A stretch of 64,000 bases of DNA, from positions 1-64,000 of the forward strand of contig CAAGJU010000080.1 of assembly GCA_900770225.1 (NCBI GenBank), read 5' to 3'. Made by a program: the position numbers and the translations under genes. Under the pieces are notes generated by a model. That model was given only the letters and a program-made list of their open reading frames with translations, was not told the DNA's origin and made no database searches. Positions 25,666 to 34,409 of this stretch are shown here, piece by piece; the first letter of the stretch is position 1, and every line of letters begins with the position of its first letter. This DNA comes from Lachnospiraceae bacterium (GTDB taxonomy: Bacteria > Bacillota > Clostridia > Lachnospirales > Lachnospiraceae).

Positions 25666-25714
25666 TCCAAATGTCCTGCCAGAATCATCGATGGGCAGTG
25701 ATAGAATAACACAC

Positions 25715-25759
25715 AGAAAACTGCCCGCCGGGTGCGTTGGGCACCTGCAGCGGGCAGTT
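25715..25759 (-). terminator. Candidate terminator downstream of thiC
   Basis: On the minus strand AACTGCCCG...CGGGCAGTT forms a 9-bp stem with an inner GGTGC/GCACC stem, followed by TTTTCTGTGTGTT. The T tract is imperfect. Confidence 0.5.
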
Positions 25760-25818
25760 CTGATCCTGCACAGAGGATGATATGATGTGGGTGTCATAAG
25801 TATGATAACAATGTCAAT

Positions 25819-25864
25819 AAGTCATTCACCTGCTTTTGCACAAGTGCAACGTGGGTGATGACTT
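25819..25864 (-). terminator. Candidate hairpin just after thiC
   Basis: AAGTCATTCACC and GGTGATGACTT pair around an inner GCAC/GTGC stem, 36 bases past the thiC stop on the minus strand. The following ATTGACATTGTT is a poor T tract, so this may be an RNA-stabilising hairpin rather than a terminator. Confidence 0.4.
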
Positions 25865-25899
25865 TTGCACTGTGATCATGATGTGTGAATTTGAGGCAA

Positions 25900-27213
25900 T
25901 CACAGAATATCGATGACTTCACCGGCGAGTGCCTTGTTCATGCTGCGGACTGCGCAGAACTTGCCGCACATGGAGCAGGTGTCGCTGTGATCGTCCTCCG
26001 GGGCACGGCTGTCGCGGACGGCCTTTGCTCTCTCCGGATCAAGACATTCCTTCCACTGGGCATCCCAGTCGAGCTTGCGGCGTGCGTCTGCCATGCGGTC
26101 ATCCTGGTCACGTGCGCCGGGGATGCCCTTGGCGATGTCAGCTGCGTGGGCGGCTATTTTGCTGGCGATAATGCCTTCGTGGACGTCTTCGACGTTCGGA
26201 AGGGCAAGATGCTCCGCAGGCGTTACATAGCAGAGGAAAGCCGCACCGTTCATCGCTGCGATGGCGCCGCCGATGGCCGCCGTGATGTGATCATAGCCCG
26301 GCGCGATATCCGTGACAAGCGGTCCGAGAACGTAGAAAGGCGCGCCCTTGCAGATGGTCTGCTGCACTTTCATATTGGCTGCGATCTGATCCATCGGTAC
26401 GTGGCCGGGTCCCTCGACCATGACCTGCACATCCTTGTCCCAGGCGCGCTGCGTGAGCTCGCCGAGACGGATCAGTTCCTCGATCTGTACGCTGTCGGTT
26501 GCATCGGCGAGGCAGCCGGGACGGCAGGCGTCTCCGAGGCTGATCGTCACATCGTATTCGCGGCAGATGTCGAGAATCTCATCATAGTATTCATAGAACG
26601 GGTTCTCTTCTCCGGTCATGCTCATCCAGGCAAAAATAAGGCTGCCACCGCGGCTGACGATGTTCATTTTGCGCTTACCGCTTTTGATCTGTTCAATTGT
26701 TTTTCTGGTGATACCGCAGTGCAGCGTAACGAAATCGACACCGTCCTCCGCGTGCAGACGGACAACATCAATGAAGTCTTTGGCTGTCAGGGTGTTCAGA
26801 TCACGCTGATAATGGATCACCGCGTCATATACCGGAACGGTTCCGATCATGGCCGGGCACTCGTGTGTGAGTTTGCGGCGGAACGGCTGGGTGTTGCCGT
26901 GGCTGGAGAGATCCATGATCGCCTCCGCGCCGAGGTCTACAGCGCTCATGACCTTCTGCATTTCCACGTCGTAATCCTTACAGTCGCGGCTGACACCGAG
27001 GTTGACATTGATTTTTGTCTTGAGCATGCTGCCAATGCCATTCGGATTGATGCAGGTGTGGAGCCTGTTGGCGGGGATCACGACTTTGCCGGCGGCGATC
27101 AGCGGCAGCAGTTCATCAACGCTGCGGTTTTCCTTCGCCGCGACCTTTTCCATTTCCAGGGTGACAATGCCCTTGCGGGCAGCTTCCATCTGTGTTGCGT
27201 AATTTCTTTCCAT
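25900..27213 (-). CDS. thiC: Phosphomethylpyrimidine synthase ThiC
   Basis: Radical-SAM enzyme that rearranges aminoimidazole ribotide to hydroxymethylpyrimidine phosphate, the pyrimidine half of thiamine. It has 437 residues from the ATG at 27213, preceded by AAAGGAGAG, a length normal for the shorter clostridial form. Core motifs include [64 protein letters not shown] and [20 protein letters not shown]. The C-terminal cluster-binding motif reads CSMCGKFC, that is CX2CX3C rather than the CX2CX4C of the E. coli-type enzyme. It is the last gene of the thiamine operon. Confidence 0.95.
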   Translation of the reverse strand: MERNYATQMEAARKGIVTLEMEKVAAKENRSVDELLPLIAAGKVVIPANRLHTCINPNGIGSMLKTKINVNLGVSRDCKDYDVEMQKVMSAVDLGAEAIMDLSSHGNTQPFRRKLTHECPAMIGTVPVYDAVIHYQRDLNTLTAKDFIDVVRLHAEDGVDFVTLHCGITRKTIEQIKSGKRKMNIVSRGGSLIFAWMSMTGEENPFYEYYDEILDICREYDVTISLGDACRPGCLADATDSVQIEELIRLGELTQRAWDKDVQVMVEGPGHVPMDQIAANMKVQQTICKGAPFYVLGPLVTDIAPGYDHITAAIGGAIAAMNGAAFLCYVTPAEHLALPNVEDVHEGIIASKIAAHAADIAKGIPGARDQDDRMADARRKLDWDAQWKECLDPERAKAVRDSRAPEDDHSDTCSMCGKFCAVRSMNKALAGEVIDIL

Positions 27214-27335
27214 CGTTTGTTCTCTCCTTTTATTCAATGATTTGGGTGTCATATGGATGATAACCGGATCGCTGCGCGCTCTCGTGATTCTCCCGCAGCT
27301 CGCGCTCTTGTAAAAAACATCTGACGGATCGCGGT

Positions 27336-28232
27336 TCAGGAATTGAAAAAGTGACCTGACAGATCAAATCCGTGATCGATCGGTCCGCTACCGTGACCGA
27401 GATCGAGTCCGGCCGCGATCGCTCCGCTGATATAATCCTTGGCGCGTCTGACGGCATCCGCCATCGGGAAACCCTTGGCAAGGTTGGCGGCGATGGCGCT
27501 GGACAGCGTACAGCCCGTACCGTGGGTATTGGAGGACTGTATGCGGCTGCCGCGGAACCACAGCAACTGCGGGTCTGCGTCTGTGCCGGCTGTTGTCCGG
27601 CCATTAACTGCGTCACGGTCTGACATCCGCTGCGAAACTGTGTCGGAAAGTTCTGTCTTGCCAGGAGAAGGGATGTACAGCAGATCATCTGCGCTGCCAA
27701 CGCTGTGACCGCCCTTGACGAGGACAGCACAGCCGCAGCTGTCGCCGATTTTGCGGGCTGCTTTTTCCATGGCCGCCTGATCGGTCACAGATAGTCCGGA
27801 GAGAACTTCTGTTTCGGGAATGTTGGGGGTCACGATGTCTGCGAGCGGGATAAGGGAATGGACGAGTTCGCTGACGGCGTCCTCATCGATCAGCCTGGCT
27901 CCGCTGGTTGCCACCATGACGGGATCCACAACAATACGAACGGCATGGTATTCTGTCAGCTTCCGCACAATGGAGCGGATCAGCGGAGCCGAGGATACCA
28001 TGCCGGTCTTAACTGCGTCTGGTCTGATATCCGTAAATACGCTGTCCAGTTCCATTTCCAGAAATTCCGGGGTTACATTCATGATCCCCGCGACGCCGGT
28101 AGTGTTCTGGGCAGTCAGAGCCGTGATGGCGGACATGGCATATACGCCATTTGCCATCATGGTCTTGATATCAGCCTGAATACCGGCGCCTCCGCTGGAA
28201 TCACTCCCGGCGATTGTTAATGCTGTTCTCAC
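27336..28232 (-). CDS. thiD: Hydroxymethylpyrimidine/phosphomethylpyrimidine kinase ThiD
   Basis: Phosphorylates HMP and HMP-phosphate to the pyrophosphate used by thiamine-phosphate synthase. It starts at GTG with AAAGGAG upstream and has 298 residues. Ribokinase-fold motifs are clear: [71 protein letters not shown] and the catalytic anion-hole [17 protein letters not shown]. About 30 residues of polar sequence (roughly 188-222) are inserted between [14 protein letters not shown] and the THGTGC helix, where most ThiD proteins are shorter. Confidence 0.94.
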   Translation of the reverse strand: MRTALTIAGSDSSGGAGIQADIKTMMANGVYAMSAITALTAQNTTGVAGIMNVTPEFLEMELDSVFTDIRPDAVKTGMVSSAPLIRSIVRKLTEYHAVRIVVDPVMVATSGARLIDEDAVSELVHSLIPLADIVTPNIPETEVLSGLSVTDQAAMEKAARKIGDSCGCAVLVKGGHSVGSADDLLYIPSPGKTELSDTVSQRMSDRDAVNGRTTAGTDADPQLLWFRGSRIQSSNTHGTGCTLSSAIAANLAKGFPMADAVRRAKDYISGAIAAGLDLGHGSGPIDHGFDLSGHFFNS

Positions 28233-28328
28233 GTTGAACTCCTTTCAGCTCAGCTGTTACTGTGCATTAAACCGCATGGGCAGTGTGGCAAGACCGTCTG
28301 TGCAGACATGAATTCACACATCACTTTT

Positions 28329-28420
28329 CAGCATTGCGCTGCGCCAGCATTATGAGCTGTGCTTCAGCATTGCGTTGCGCCTGCATCATGTGCTGTGCTT
28401 CAGTATCATGCTGCGTCAGG
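28329..28420. repeat. 36-bp tandem repeat, about 2.5 copies
   Basis: CAGCATTGCGCTGCGCC-type units start at 28329, 28365 and 28401. It forms the left part of the 330-base gap between thiD and thiW. Confidence 0.85.
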
Positions 28421-28518
28421 TTTCGCCATACACCGCGGTAACGGCGGAAAACATCAGTCGGATGTCCGCCGCTTTCTATAGCGGAAGAAGGTGGTGCCCC
28501 CGGCCTTCCGCTTTTTTT
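28412..28518 (+). ncRNA. Candidate small RNA ending in a terminator, antisense to the thiamine operon
   Basis: On the plus strand a perfect 7-bp stem CGGCGGA/TCCGCCG (28442-28448, 28465-28471) encloses an inner CATC/GATG stem. Ten bases later GCGGAAG...CTTCCGC (28481-28511) is followed by seven T residues, a good rho-independent terminator. The T tract is on plus only, while every neighbouring gene is on minus. I could not match it to a known riboswitch or sRNA. A plus-strand promoter was not identified, and the repeat units lie immediately upstream. Confidence 0.45.
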
Positions 28519-28562
28519 AATTTATGTCGCGTTAATGAGATAAAAGTTGCGAAGCATATTTA

Positions 28563-29099
28563 TTACGCTGTCTGCTTCTGCTTTGCATTGCCGCCTTCCA
28601 GCATTTTTCTCATGTAATTGAGAGCGTGTGTCCGGCTCAGTACGCCGATCAGGACGGCCGCGATCAGTGTGCCGCCGGCTGTGCTGACGAGGAAAGGCAG
28701 AACAAAAGTGAAGAGTGCGGCGTCTTTTCCCATCACCAGAGCGGCGATCGGATAAGCCAGCATGCCGCCGAGCACACCGGTGCCGAATACCTCAGCGATG
28801 TACGTCGGGACCAGCTTTTTCCATCTGCTGTAGACGAGTCCGCAGAGCAGTGCGCCCACCATGCTTCCTGGAAAGGCGAGCAGTGTTCCGGTTCCCATCA
28901 GATTGCGGATGAGACTTGTGGTAAAAGCAATGCCAACGCTCCACCATGGCCCGAGCAGAACGGCTGCGAGTACATTCACCATGTGCTGGATCGGAAAGCA
29001 CTTGGATGCACCTACCGGGATGTAGAATCCCGAGAGGCAGATGATGACCGCGACCAGGACGCCCGATGCGACGAGTTTTCTTGTTTTTTCCTGTGACAT
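28563..29099 (-). CDS. thiW: Thiamine-precursor ECF transporter S component ThiW
   Basis: Membrane protein of 178 residues predicted to take up the thiazole precursor together with an ECF module encoded elsewhere. The ATG at 29099 follows AAGGAGG. Typical ThiW sequence is present: LVASGVLVAVIICLSGFYIPVGASKCFPIQHMVNVLAAVLLGPWWSVGIAF, then LMGTGTLLAFPGSMVGALLCGLVY and the last helices LGGMLAYPIAALVMG. Its position between the thiM-thiE fusion and thiD, behind the TPP riboswitch, fits salvage of hydroxyethylthiazole that ThiM then phosphorylates. Confidence 0.92.
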   Translation of the reverse strand: MSQEKTRKLVASGVLVAVIICLSGFYIPVGASKCFPIQHMVNVLAAVLLGPWWSVGIAFTTSLIRNLMGTGTLLAFPGSMVGALLCGLVYSRWKKLVPTYIAEVFGTGVLGGMLAYPIAALVMGKDAALFTFVLPFLVSTAGGTLIAAVLIGVLSRTHALNYMRKMLEGGNAKQKQTA

Positions 29100-29122
29100 C
29101 AGATTTTCCTCCTTCTGGGGAG

Positions 29123-29250
29123 CCCCGTCTGAAAGCCGAAGTCCCCTCTGTGTTTGTTGCTGGGAACCCCGTCGGAAAGCCGAAGTCCCCCTTGTGTTTG
29201 TTACAGGGATCAACGTCGGAAATCCGAATCCTCCCTGTCTGCCGGTCGCC
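29123..29250. repeat. 44-bp tandem repeat, about 2.8 copies
   Basis: CCCCGTCGGAAAGCCGAAG-type units start at 29123, 29167 and 29211, at an exact 44-base period. The array lies upstream of the thiW ribosome-binding site, inside the thiamine operon, so it is transcribed. Confidence 0.88.
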
Positions 29251-29330
29251 CGGCGTATATGTTATTCGCGAACATAGCCCCAAAACCAGTCACAAAGTAA
29301 TCAGGTTTGGCGAATGTCGCGCCGCTCCCG

Positions 29331-30830
29331 TTATTGAATGAGTCCGGACAGCGTTTTCAGCCGGCTGGTCGTCTCTTCGACGTCTGCTGCGGCAAAAATG
29401 CCTGACACGACGGCGACGCCTGCGAGACCGAGTCCCTTCAGCTTCGAGATGTTGTCTTCGTTGATACCGCCGATCGCCACGACCGGAATGTGCACGGATG
29501 AGGTGATTTTCCGGTAGTCGGCAGGATCGATGCCGGTGGCATCTTTTTTCGTCGATGAACCGAAAGCGGCGCCGCTTCCCAGATAATCGGCACCGTCAGC
29601 CTCTGCCCGGACGGCTTCCTCGACGTTGTGTGCGGTCGCACCGATGATGGCATCCGGTCCGAGAATCTTCCGTGCCTCCCTGATGGACATATCGCCCTGC
29701 CCCAGATGAATGCCATCTGCGCCGGTTTTCTGACATACAGTCATATTATCGTTGATGATCAGCGGGACACTGAAGCGGTGGCAGAGAGACAGGAGTCCAG
29801 CCGCCTCACGGATAAAATCATCTTCGGTGAGATTTTTCTCCCTGAGCTGCACCATCGTGGCGCCGCCCATCAGAGCCAGTTCTGTCACATCTGCCAGTGT
29901 CCTACCTTCCAGCCAGGTGCGGTCCGTTACAGCATACAGGGAGAGACAGTTTCTGCTCCAGCCTGGTCTTCCCATGCGGCTCAGTGCGTCGGTGAGGAAG
30001 GATTCATAGCTCATCGTTCCGAAAAATCCCTGCCGCCGCATCATGGATTCAGCATCGGCAGCGGCCTCTCTGTAGAGCCGGAGAAGACGGACGGCGGCAT
30101 CGAAGTCAGCCGCATCTGCGGAGCTGGCTGTGCTGGTATTTCCCAGATCAGCGCGAGAGGAGGTAACGGCAGACTTGCGTCGTGCATCAGCAAGTGCTGC
30201 TCCCAGAATGCCGGACAGCATGCATCCGCTTCCGGTTACCTGCTTCTGGAGCGGCGAGCCTCCGGTCAGTGTCTGAAAGAAGGGATATTTTCCTGCGTCG
30301 GACGATAATGCAGCATCGGTTTCATCAGGGTGTTTTCCATCCCAGATGATATGATCCTGTTCTCCGGTAGATATGATGACAGCACCGGTGCGACGGGAGA
30401 GTTCCCGCATCGCTTCCGGCGAAGCTTTGGCTCCGACGTCCTCTACACCGCCGGATCGGAAGGAAACGCGGCAGAGGGCAGCGATTTCCGAAGCGTTACC
30501 GCGGATCGCCGTGAACCGGATCTCAGAGAGAAGCGTTTTCAGAATCTGAGCCCGGAATCCTGATGCACCTGCGCCGACCGGATCCAGCACGACGGGGATG
30601 CCCATCGCGTTTGCTTTTTTGCCGGCGATGAGCATCGCACGCACGCGTTCTTCCGATGGCATGCCGGTGTTCAGCACCAGCGCATCTGCGAGCGCTGTGA
30701 TGTCCTCAGCTTCCGACGGTGCGTCCGCGCAGATCGCGCGCCCGCCGGTGGCGAGGATGCCATTGACTGTTTTATTGATCGTCACCCGGTTGGTGATCAG
30801 GTGAACAAGAGGATGTGTGTGAAATAACAT
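29331..30830 (-). CDS. thiM-thiE: Bifunctional hydroxyethylthiazole kinase / thiamine-phosphate synthase (ThiM-ThiE fusion)
   Basis: Two consecutive steps in one chain of 499 residues: phosphorylation of hydroxyethylthiazole, then its condensation with HMP pyrophosphate to thiamine phosphate. The ThiM part (about 1-275) has LVHLITNRVTINKTVNGILATGG, PVVLDPVGAGASGFR, RGNASEIAAL and VTGSGCMLSGILGAALA. The ThiE part (about 290-499) has LYAVTDR, GGATMVQLREKNL, PLIINDN, DGIHLGQGDMS, GATAHNVEEA and VVAIGGINEDN. The ATG at 30830 is chosen over TTG 30842 because GGGAG is ideally spaced. A low-complexity Ser/Ala/Asp insert lies near residues 220-245. First gene of the riboswitch-controlled operon. Confidence 0.95.
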   Translation of the reverse strand: MLFHTHPLVHLITNRVTINKTVNGILATGGRAICADAPSEAEDITALADALVLNTGMPSEERVRAMLIAGKKANAMGIPVVLDPVGAGASGFRAQILKTLLSEIRFTAIRGNASEIAALCRVSFRSGGVEDVGAKASPEAMRELSRRTGAVIISTGEQDHIIWDGKHPDETDAALSSDAGKYPFFQTLTGGSPLQKQVTGSGCMLSGILGAALADARRKSAVTSSRADLGNTSTASSADAADFDAAVRLLRLYREAAADAESMMRRQGFFGTMSYESFLTDALSRMGRPGWSRNCLSLYAVTDRTWLEGRTLADVTELALMGGATMVQLREKNLTEDDFIREAAGLLSLCHRFSVPLIINDNMTVCQKTGADGIHLGQGDMSIREARKILGPDAIIGATAHNVEEAVRAEADGADYLGSGAAFGSSTKKDATGIDPADYRKITSSVHIPVVAIGGINEDNISKLKGLGLAGVAVVSGIFAAADVEETTSRLKTLSGLIQ

Positions 30831-30840
30831 AGATGCTCCC

Positions 30841-30876
30841 AAAACAAAACGGGCAGAGCCCGAAGACTCTGCCCGT
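30841..30876 (-). terminator. Riboswitch-linked intrinsic terminator
   Basis: On the minus strand ACGGGCAGAG/CTCTGCCCGT forms a 10-bp stem with a small loop, followed by TTTTGTTTT. It sits between the TPP aptamer and thiM-thiE. The T tract directly touches the GGGAG ribosome-binding site, so this hairpin is the probable expression platform. Confidence 0.88.
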
Positions 30877-30924
30877 AATTACACGGATTCATTCGCCTGC
30901 AGCCGGGAAAACGGCACAGTGCGT

Positions 30925-31018
30925 ATACAGCGCTCCCTACGTTGGCATTATCCAAATCAGGTTCTCTAGGGTCGTGCGGTAAAACGCACCTCTCAGCAGT
31001 TAAGCTCCCCTGTCTCTT
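30925..31018 (-). promoter_or_regulatory. TPP riboswitch (THI element)
   Basis: Read on the minus strand, the conserved aptamer strings appear in order: GGGGAGC, GCTGAGAGGTGCG, CGACCC, GAACCTGATTTGGATAATG and CCAACGTAGGGAGC. These match the THI-box core (CTGAGA and ACCTGA-T-GGATAATGCC-GCGTAGGGA). Binding of thiamine pyrophosphate would favour the downstream terminator and shut off the operon. Confidence 0.96.
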
Positions 31019-31037
31019 AAATTTTCAATACGAGCAA

Positions 31038-31066
31038 ACTATAGCACGCGCGAAAGCATTGTGCAA
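31038..31066 (-). promoter_or_regulatory. Promoter of the thiamine operon
   Basis: On the minus strand TTGCAC (31066-31061) and TATAGT (31043-31038) are spaced by 17 bases. Transcription would start about a dozen bases before the riboswitch. The remaining bases to 31308 show no feature beyond the next gene's leader. Confidence 0.78.
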
Positions 31067-31308
31067 CACGGGAAATTCAGAGCGGCAGCGCATAGATACA
31101 CGGGAAATTCTGGGCGGCGCACCCTGGAAAAAGCAAAAAATTAACACATTCACCGCATCCGGGTTTACAATAGCTGAGGAATTATCAAAACAGGATAATA
31201 AGTGTACCGAAAGGTAAAATAAAAGAGTAAACAGCAGAAAAAAGAGGCCAGAAGTCCAGAATCCATGTATCCCGTGGAGTCAGCCATGCCTCTCTGGGAG
31301 AGAGACCA

Positions 31309-32304
31309 ATGAAAAAAATATTCTTTTATACACTTCGTGATTATGATGAACTGCCTTATGCGGAAAAATTCCGTGACGAGACCGGCATTGATTTTGACTG
31401 GACAGCGGATTACCCGTCGCCGGAGAATGTAAATCTCGCCAAAGGCTGTGACGCGATCAGCTGCACACCCTGCACATTGGATCGGGCGATGCTGCAGCGT
31501 TTTGCGGACATCGGCGTCCGCTTCATCCTCTGCCGTTCGATCGGCTACGACCATGTAGACCTCGAGGCGGCCCGGGAGCTTGGCATGCGGGTATCGAACG
31601 TCGGATATCCGCCGGACAGCGTCGCCGATTATGCAATCATGCTGATGATGATGTGCCTCCGGAATATTCATGAGATCCTGAAAAGGGCGGAGGTGCAGGA
31701 TTATTCTCTGAAAAATAAAATCGGCCGCGATATTTCCGGTGTGACGGTCGGAGTGATCGGCACCGGCAAAATCGGAACGACCGTGATCCGCCATCTGTCC
31801 GGTTTCGGTTGTCCGATTCTGGCCTACGATCCCTATGAGAATGACGAGGCAAAGAAGTATGCGAAATATGTTCCTCTCGATGAGCTTCTCCGCGCGTCGG
31901 ATGTGATCACGCTGCACGCCAATGCAACGGAAGAAAACCATCATCTGCTGGACAGCAGGGCTTTTGCTCTGATGAAGCAGGATGCGGTTATCGTCAATAC
32001 GTCAAGAGGAAAGCTGATCGATACGGATGCATTGATCGATGCCATCGAATCAGGAAAGATCGGCGGCGCCGCTCTGGATGTGCTGGAAAAAGAGGATGGC
32101 CTTTACTATTACAACAGGACGGCACAGGTCATCGCCAACCGTCAGATGGCGATTCTGCGCTCCTTCCCGAATGTGATCCTCAGCCCGCACACTGCTTTTT
32201 ATACAAGAGTCGATGTCCTGAACATGGTCAAAGGAAATTTCGAAGCGTGTCAGGCGTTTGAAAATGGGAAATCGACATCTCACGAAGTGACATATAAAGA
32301 GTGA
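31309..32304 (+). CDS. D-lactate dehydrogenase-like D-2-hydroxyacid dehydrogenase
   Basis: NAD-dependent reductase of 331 residues, probably interconverting pyruvate and D-lactate or a related 2-keto acid. The order of motifs is that of the D-LDH/VanH group: CRSIGYDHVDLEAARELGMRVSNVGYPPDSVADYA, nucleotide-binding VGVIGTGKIGTTV, the catalytic Arg in VNTSRGKLIDTDALIDA, the Glu in LDVLEKEDGLYY and the His in LSPHTAFYT. SD GGGAGAGAG precedes the ATG. It lies 12 bases before an AEC transporter gene, so an operon for lactate or another organic acid is likely. Confidence 0.9.
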   Translation: MKKIFFYTLRDYDELPYAEKFRDETGIDFDWTADYPSPENVNLAKGCDAISCTPCTLDRAMLQRFADIGVRFILCRSIGYDHVDLEAARELGMRVSNVGYPPDSVADYAIMLMMMCLRNIHEILKRAEVQDYSLKNKIGRDISGVTVGVIGTGKIGTTVIRHLSGFGCPILAYDPYENDEAKKYAKYVPLDELLRASDVITLHANATEENHHLLDSRAFALMKQDAVIVNTSRGKLIDTDALIDAIESGKIGGAALDVLEKEDGLYYYNRTAQVIANRQMAILRSFPNVILSPHTAFYTRVDVLNMVKGNFEACQAFENGKSTSHEVTYKE

Positions 32305-32316
32305 CGGGGACAGAAA

Positions 32317-33252
32317 ATGGCTTCAACTTTGGTACTGGTATCAAAACTGGGTTCGATGATGCTCGAGGCGGTGATCGGTTTTATCATCGTCCGCCTTGGC
32401 ATGGTAAAGGCAAAAGATACGAAAGTTCTTTCGCGCATCGTCGTCGATGTTTTTACACCGTGCCTTATCATCAATGCGTTTCAGATTGATATCACACCGG
32501 AAAAAACGCACGGCTTCATCGCGGCGCTGATCCTGTCGACGGCATATTTTGCCGTGGGTATTCTGTTCACGTGGGTGATCAGAAAACCGATGCACCTGGA
32601 TGCGATCGACAGCACAACCATCATTTATCCGAACGTCGGCAATCTGATCATGCCGCTGGTCAGCATGACACTTGGCAGTGATATGGTCTTTTATGCCGGG
32701 GCGATGCAGATCCCGTTCAATATTTTTATCTGGACACAGGGCATGTCCGCCATTCGCGGAGAGAAGAAAATCAATCTGAAGAAGGCGTTTCTGAATTCAA
32801 ATATGATCTCTGTCTTCATCGGACTGATCTTTCTGCTGACGGGGTTCCGTACGCCGGACGTGATCACAACGGTCATGACCGGGTTTGGCGGTATGGTTGG
32901 TCCGCTGTCCATGCTCGTCATTGGCATGCAGATCGCCGAGTCAAAACTCTCTGAAATGTTTACCTGTAAGAAGGCCTATCCGGTGGTCTTCCTGCGGCTC
33001 ATTGCGCTTCCGTCCCTGATGCTGCTTCTGCTCTATGCGACAGGTTTCATGGCGAAGAATCCGGATCTTGTGCCGGTGCTGCAGGTGGCGTTTATGGCGA
33101 TCGCGGCGCCGCCGGCGGCGACTGTCTCGCAGCTTGCGATCCTGTATGACAATCAGCCGCTGAAGGCGAGTATCTGCAATATGCTCGGGATTATTTTCTG
33201 CATCGTTACGATCCCGCTGATCATTGCCTTCTATGGGGCGCTGTTCGCTTGA
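32317..33252 (+). CDS. Auxin-efflux-carrier (AEC) family transporter
   Basis: Membrane transporter of 311 residues with about ten hydrophobic helices in two halves. The N-terminal half shows LSRIVVDVFTPCLIINAF and IYPNVGNLIMPL, where the broken helix has the Asn-Pro-type pattern. The second half shows GMVGPLSMLVIGMQIAE and MAIAAPPAATVSQLAILYD, typical of AEC proteins. Bacterial members often carry malate, lactate or other monocarboxylates. Its coupling to the dehydrogenase gene 12 bases upstream suggests export or import of that enzyme's acid; direction is unknown. SD GGGGA. Confidence 0.88.
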   Translation: MASTLVLVSKLGSMMLEAVIGFIIVRLGMVKAKDTKVLSRIVVDVFTPCLIINAFQIDITPEKTHGFIAALILSTAYFAVGILFTWVIRKPMHLDAIDSTTIIYPNVGNLIMPLVSMTLGSDMVFYAGAMQIPFNIFIWTQGMSAIRGEKKINLKKAFLNSNMISVFIGLIFLLTGFRTPDVITTVMTGFGGMVGPLSMLVIGMQIAESKLSEMFTCKKAYPVVFLRLIALPSLMLLLLYATGFMAKNPDLVPVLQVAFMAIAAPPAATVSQLAILYDNQPLKASICNMLGIIFCIVTIPLIIAFYGALFA

Positions 33253-33316
33253 ATTGCCGTACAATTTATGCGTACAGATCGTAGTACCTGAAAGCCTGCG
33301 GGTTAACAGTGGGAGG

Positions 33317-34075
33317 TCAATTCAGAATTAACCCCACCGGGCAGTGATCGGACCCCATGACGTCGCTGTAGATGACGGCGTCCTGCAGTCTGTCGCGGAG
33401 TGAATTGCTGGTGACAAAGTAGTCGATACGCCAGCCTGCGTTGTGCTCGCGGGCGCGGAAGCGGTAGGACCACCAGGAATAAGCGCCGGTTTTATCAGGA
33501 TAAAAATAACGGAAGGTGTCTGTCATTCCGGATGCCAGTACGTTGTCGAATTTAGCACGCTCTTCATCAGTGAAGCCGGCATGGCCGCGGTTGGTCTTCG
33601 GGTTTTTCAGGTCGATCTCTTCATGCGCGACGTTCAGGTCGCCGCAGTAGATGACCGGCTTTTTCTCTTCCAGCTTTTTTACGTAAGCCAGAAAATCATC
33701 CTCCCATACCTGCCGGTAGGCGAGACGGGAGAGGTCTTCCTTGGCGTTCGGCACATAGACCGTGATCAGGTAATAATCAGGATACTCCATCGTGATTACA
33801 CGGCCCTCATGGTCGTGTTCCTCGATGCCCAGTCCCAGCGTCACGTTCAGCGGCTCTTCCTTTACGAAGGCTGCGGTGCCTGAATATCCCTTCTTTTCCG
33901 CGTAATTCCAGTACTGATGATAACCGGGCAGATCGAGACTGATCTGGCCGGCCTGCAGTTTTGTCTCCTGCAGCATCAGCGCATCGGGCTGCTCTTTTTC
34001 CAGAAATTCCATGAAGGTCCCCTTGCCGTAGCAGGCGCGGAGGCCGTTGACGTTCCATGAGATGAGTTTTTTCAT
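33317..34075 (-). CDS. xth: Exodeoxyribonuclease III / AP endonuclease
   Basis: Repairs abasic DNA by cleaving 5' of the lesion and has 3' exonuclease activity. The protein has 252 residues from the ATG at 34075, typical length. Motifs in order: [23 protein letters not shown] with the metal-binding Glu, [41 protein letters not shown] (Asp and Asn of the active site), [19 protein letters not shown] and the C-terminal SDHCPVGL with the catalytic Asp-His pair. An alternative ATG lies 15 bases upstream. It is a stand-alone minus-strand gene. Confidence 0.94.
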   Translation of the reverse strand: MKKLISWNVNGLRACYGKGTFMEFLEKEQPDALMLQETKLQAGQISLDLPGYHQYWNYAEKKGYSGTAAFVKEEPLNVTLGLGIEEHDHEGRVITMEYPDYYLITVYVPNAKEDLSRLAYRQVWEDDFLAYVKKLEEKKPVIYCGDLNVAHEEIDLKNPKTNRGHAGFTDEERAKFDNVLASGMTDTFRYFYPDKTGAYSWWSYRFRAREHNAGWRIDYFVTSNSLRDRLQDAVIYSDVMGSDHCPVGLILN

Positions 34076-34302
34076 TGTATCTGTCTCCATTCTTTTTCAG
34101 AAGGTACTGATTTTCTGAGATATCAAACCATTTATATTTTGACACATTTTCTGGATATCGTGAAGGGCCGTTCCCCATCAATCATACGGTAGCCATCCGA
34201 TCGATCTCGTCTGTCCGTTGTTATACACCTGCGTGACTTGAAAAAGTAAATTCCAGTGCGGAGGTAAATCCCACCGTTTCATACATCTGAAATATAAGCC
34301 GT

Positions 34303-34331
34303 TTGGCAGAATTGGTTACATGCATTATACT
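34303..34331 (+). promoter_or_regulatory. Promoter for the hydroxyacid dehydrogenase at 34410
   Basis: TTGGCA (34303-34308) and TATACT (34326-34331) are 17 bases apart, with transcription predicted near 34338. The rest of the 334-base gap between the xth start and this gene shows nothing recognisable. Confidence 0.7.
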
Positions 34332-34409
34332 ATTGCCGGTGAAATTAAAAAAATCTGTATCAGAGAAAAATAACGGTGAAACATCAGAAGCGGAAATGCG
34401 GAGGAATCA

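Noticed and set aside
25885..27240. 451-residue plus-strand open frame opposite thiC
   Set aside because: ThiC motifs are complete on the minus strand with a good SD; the opposite frame matches nothing recognisable.
28329..28420. CRISPR-like array in the thiD-thiW gap
   Set aside because: Units are directly adjacent with no unique spacers and drift in sequence, so it is an ordinary tandem repeat.
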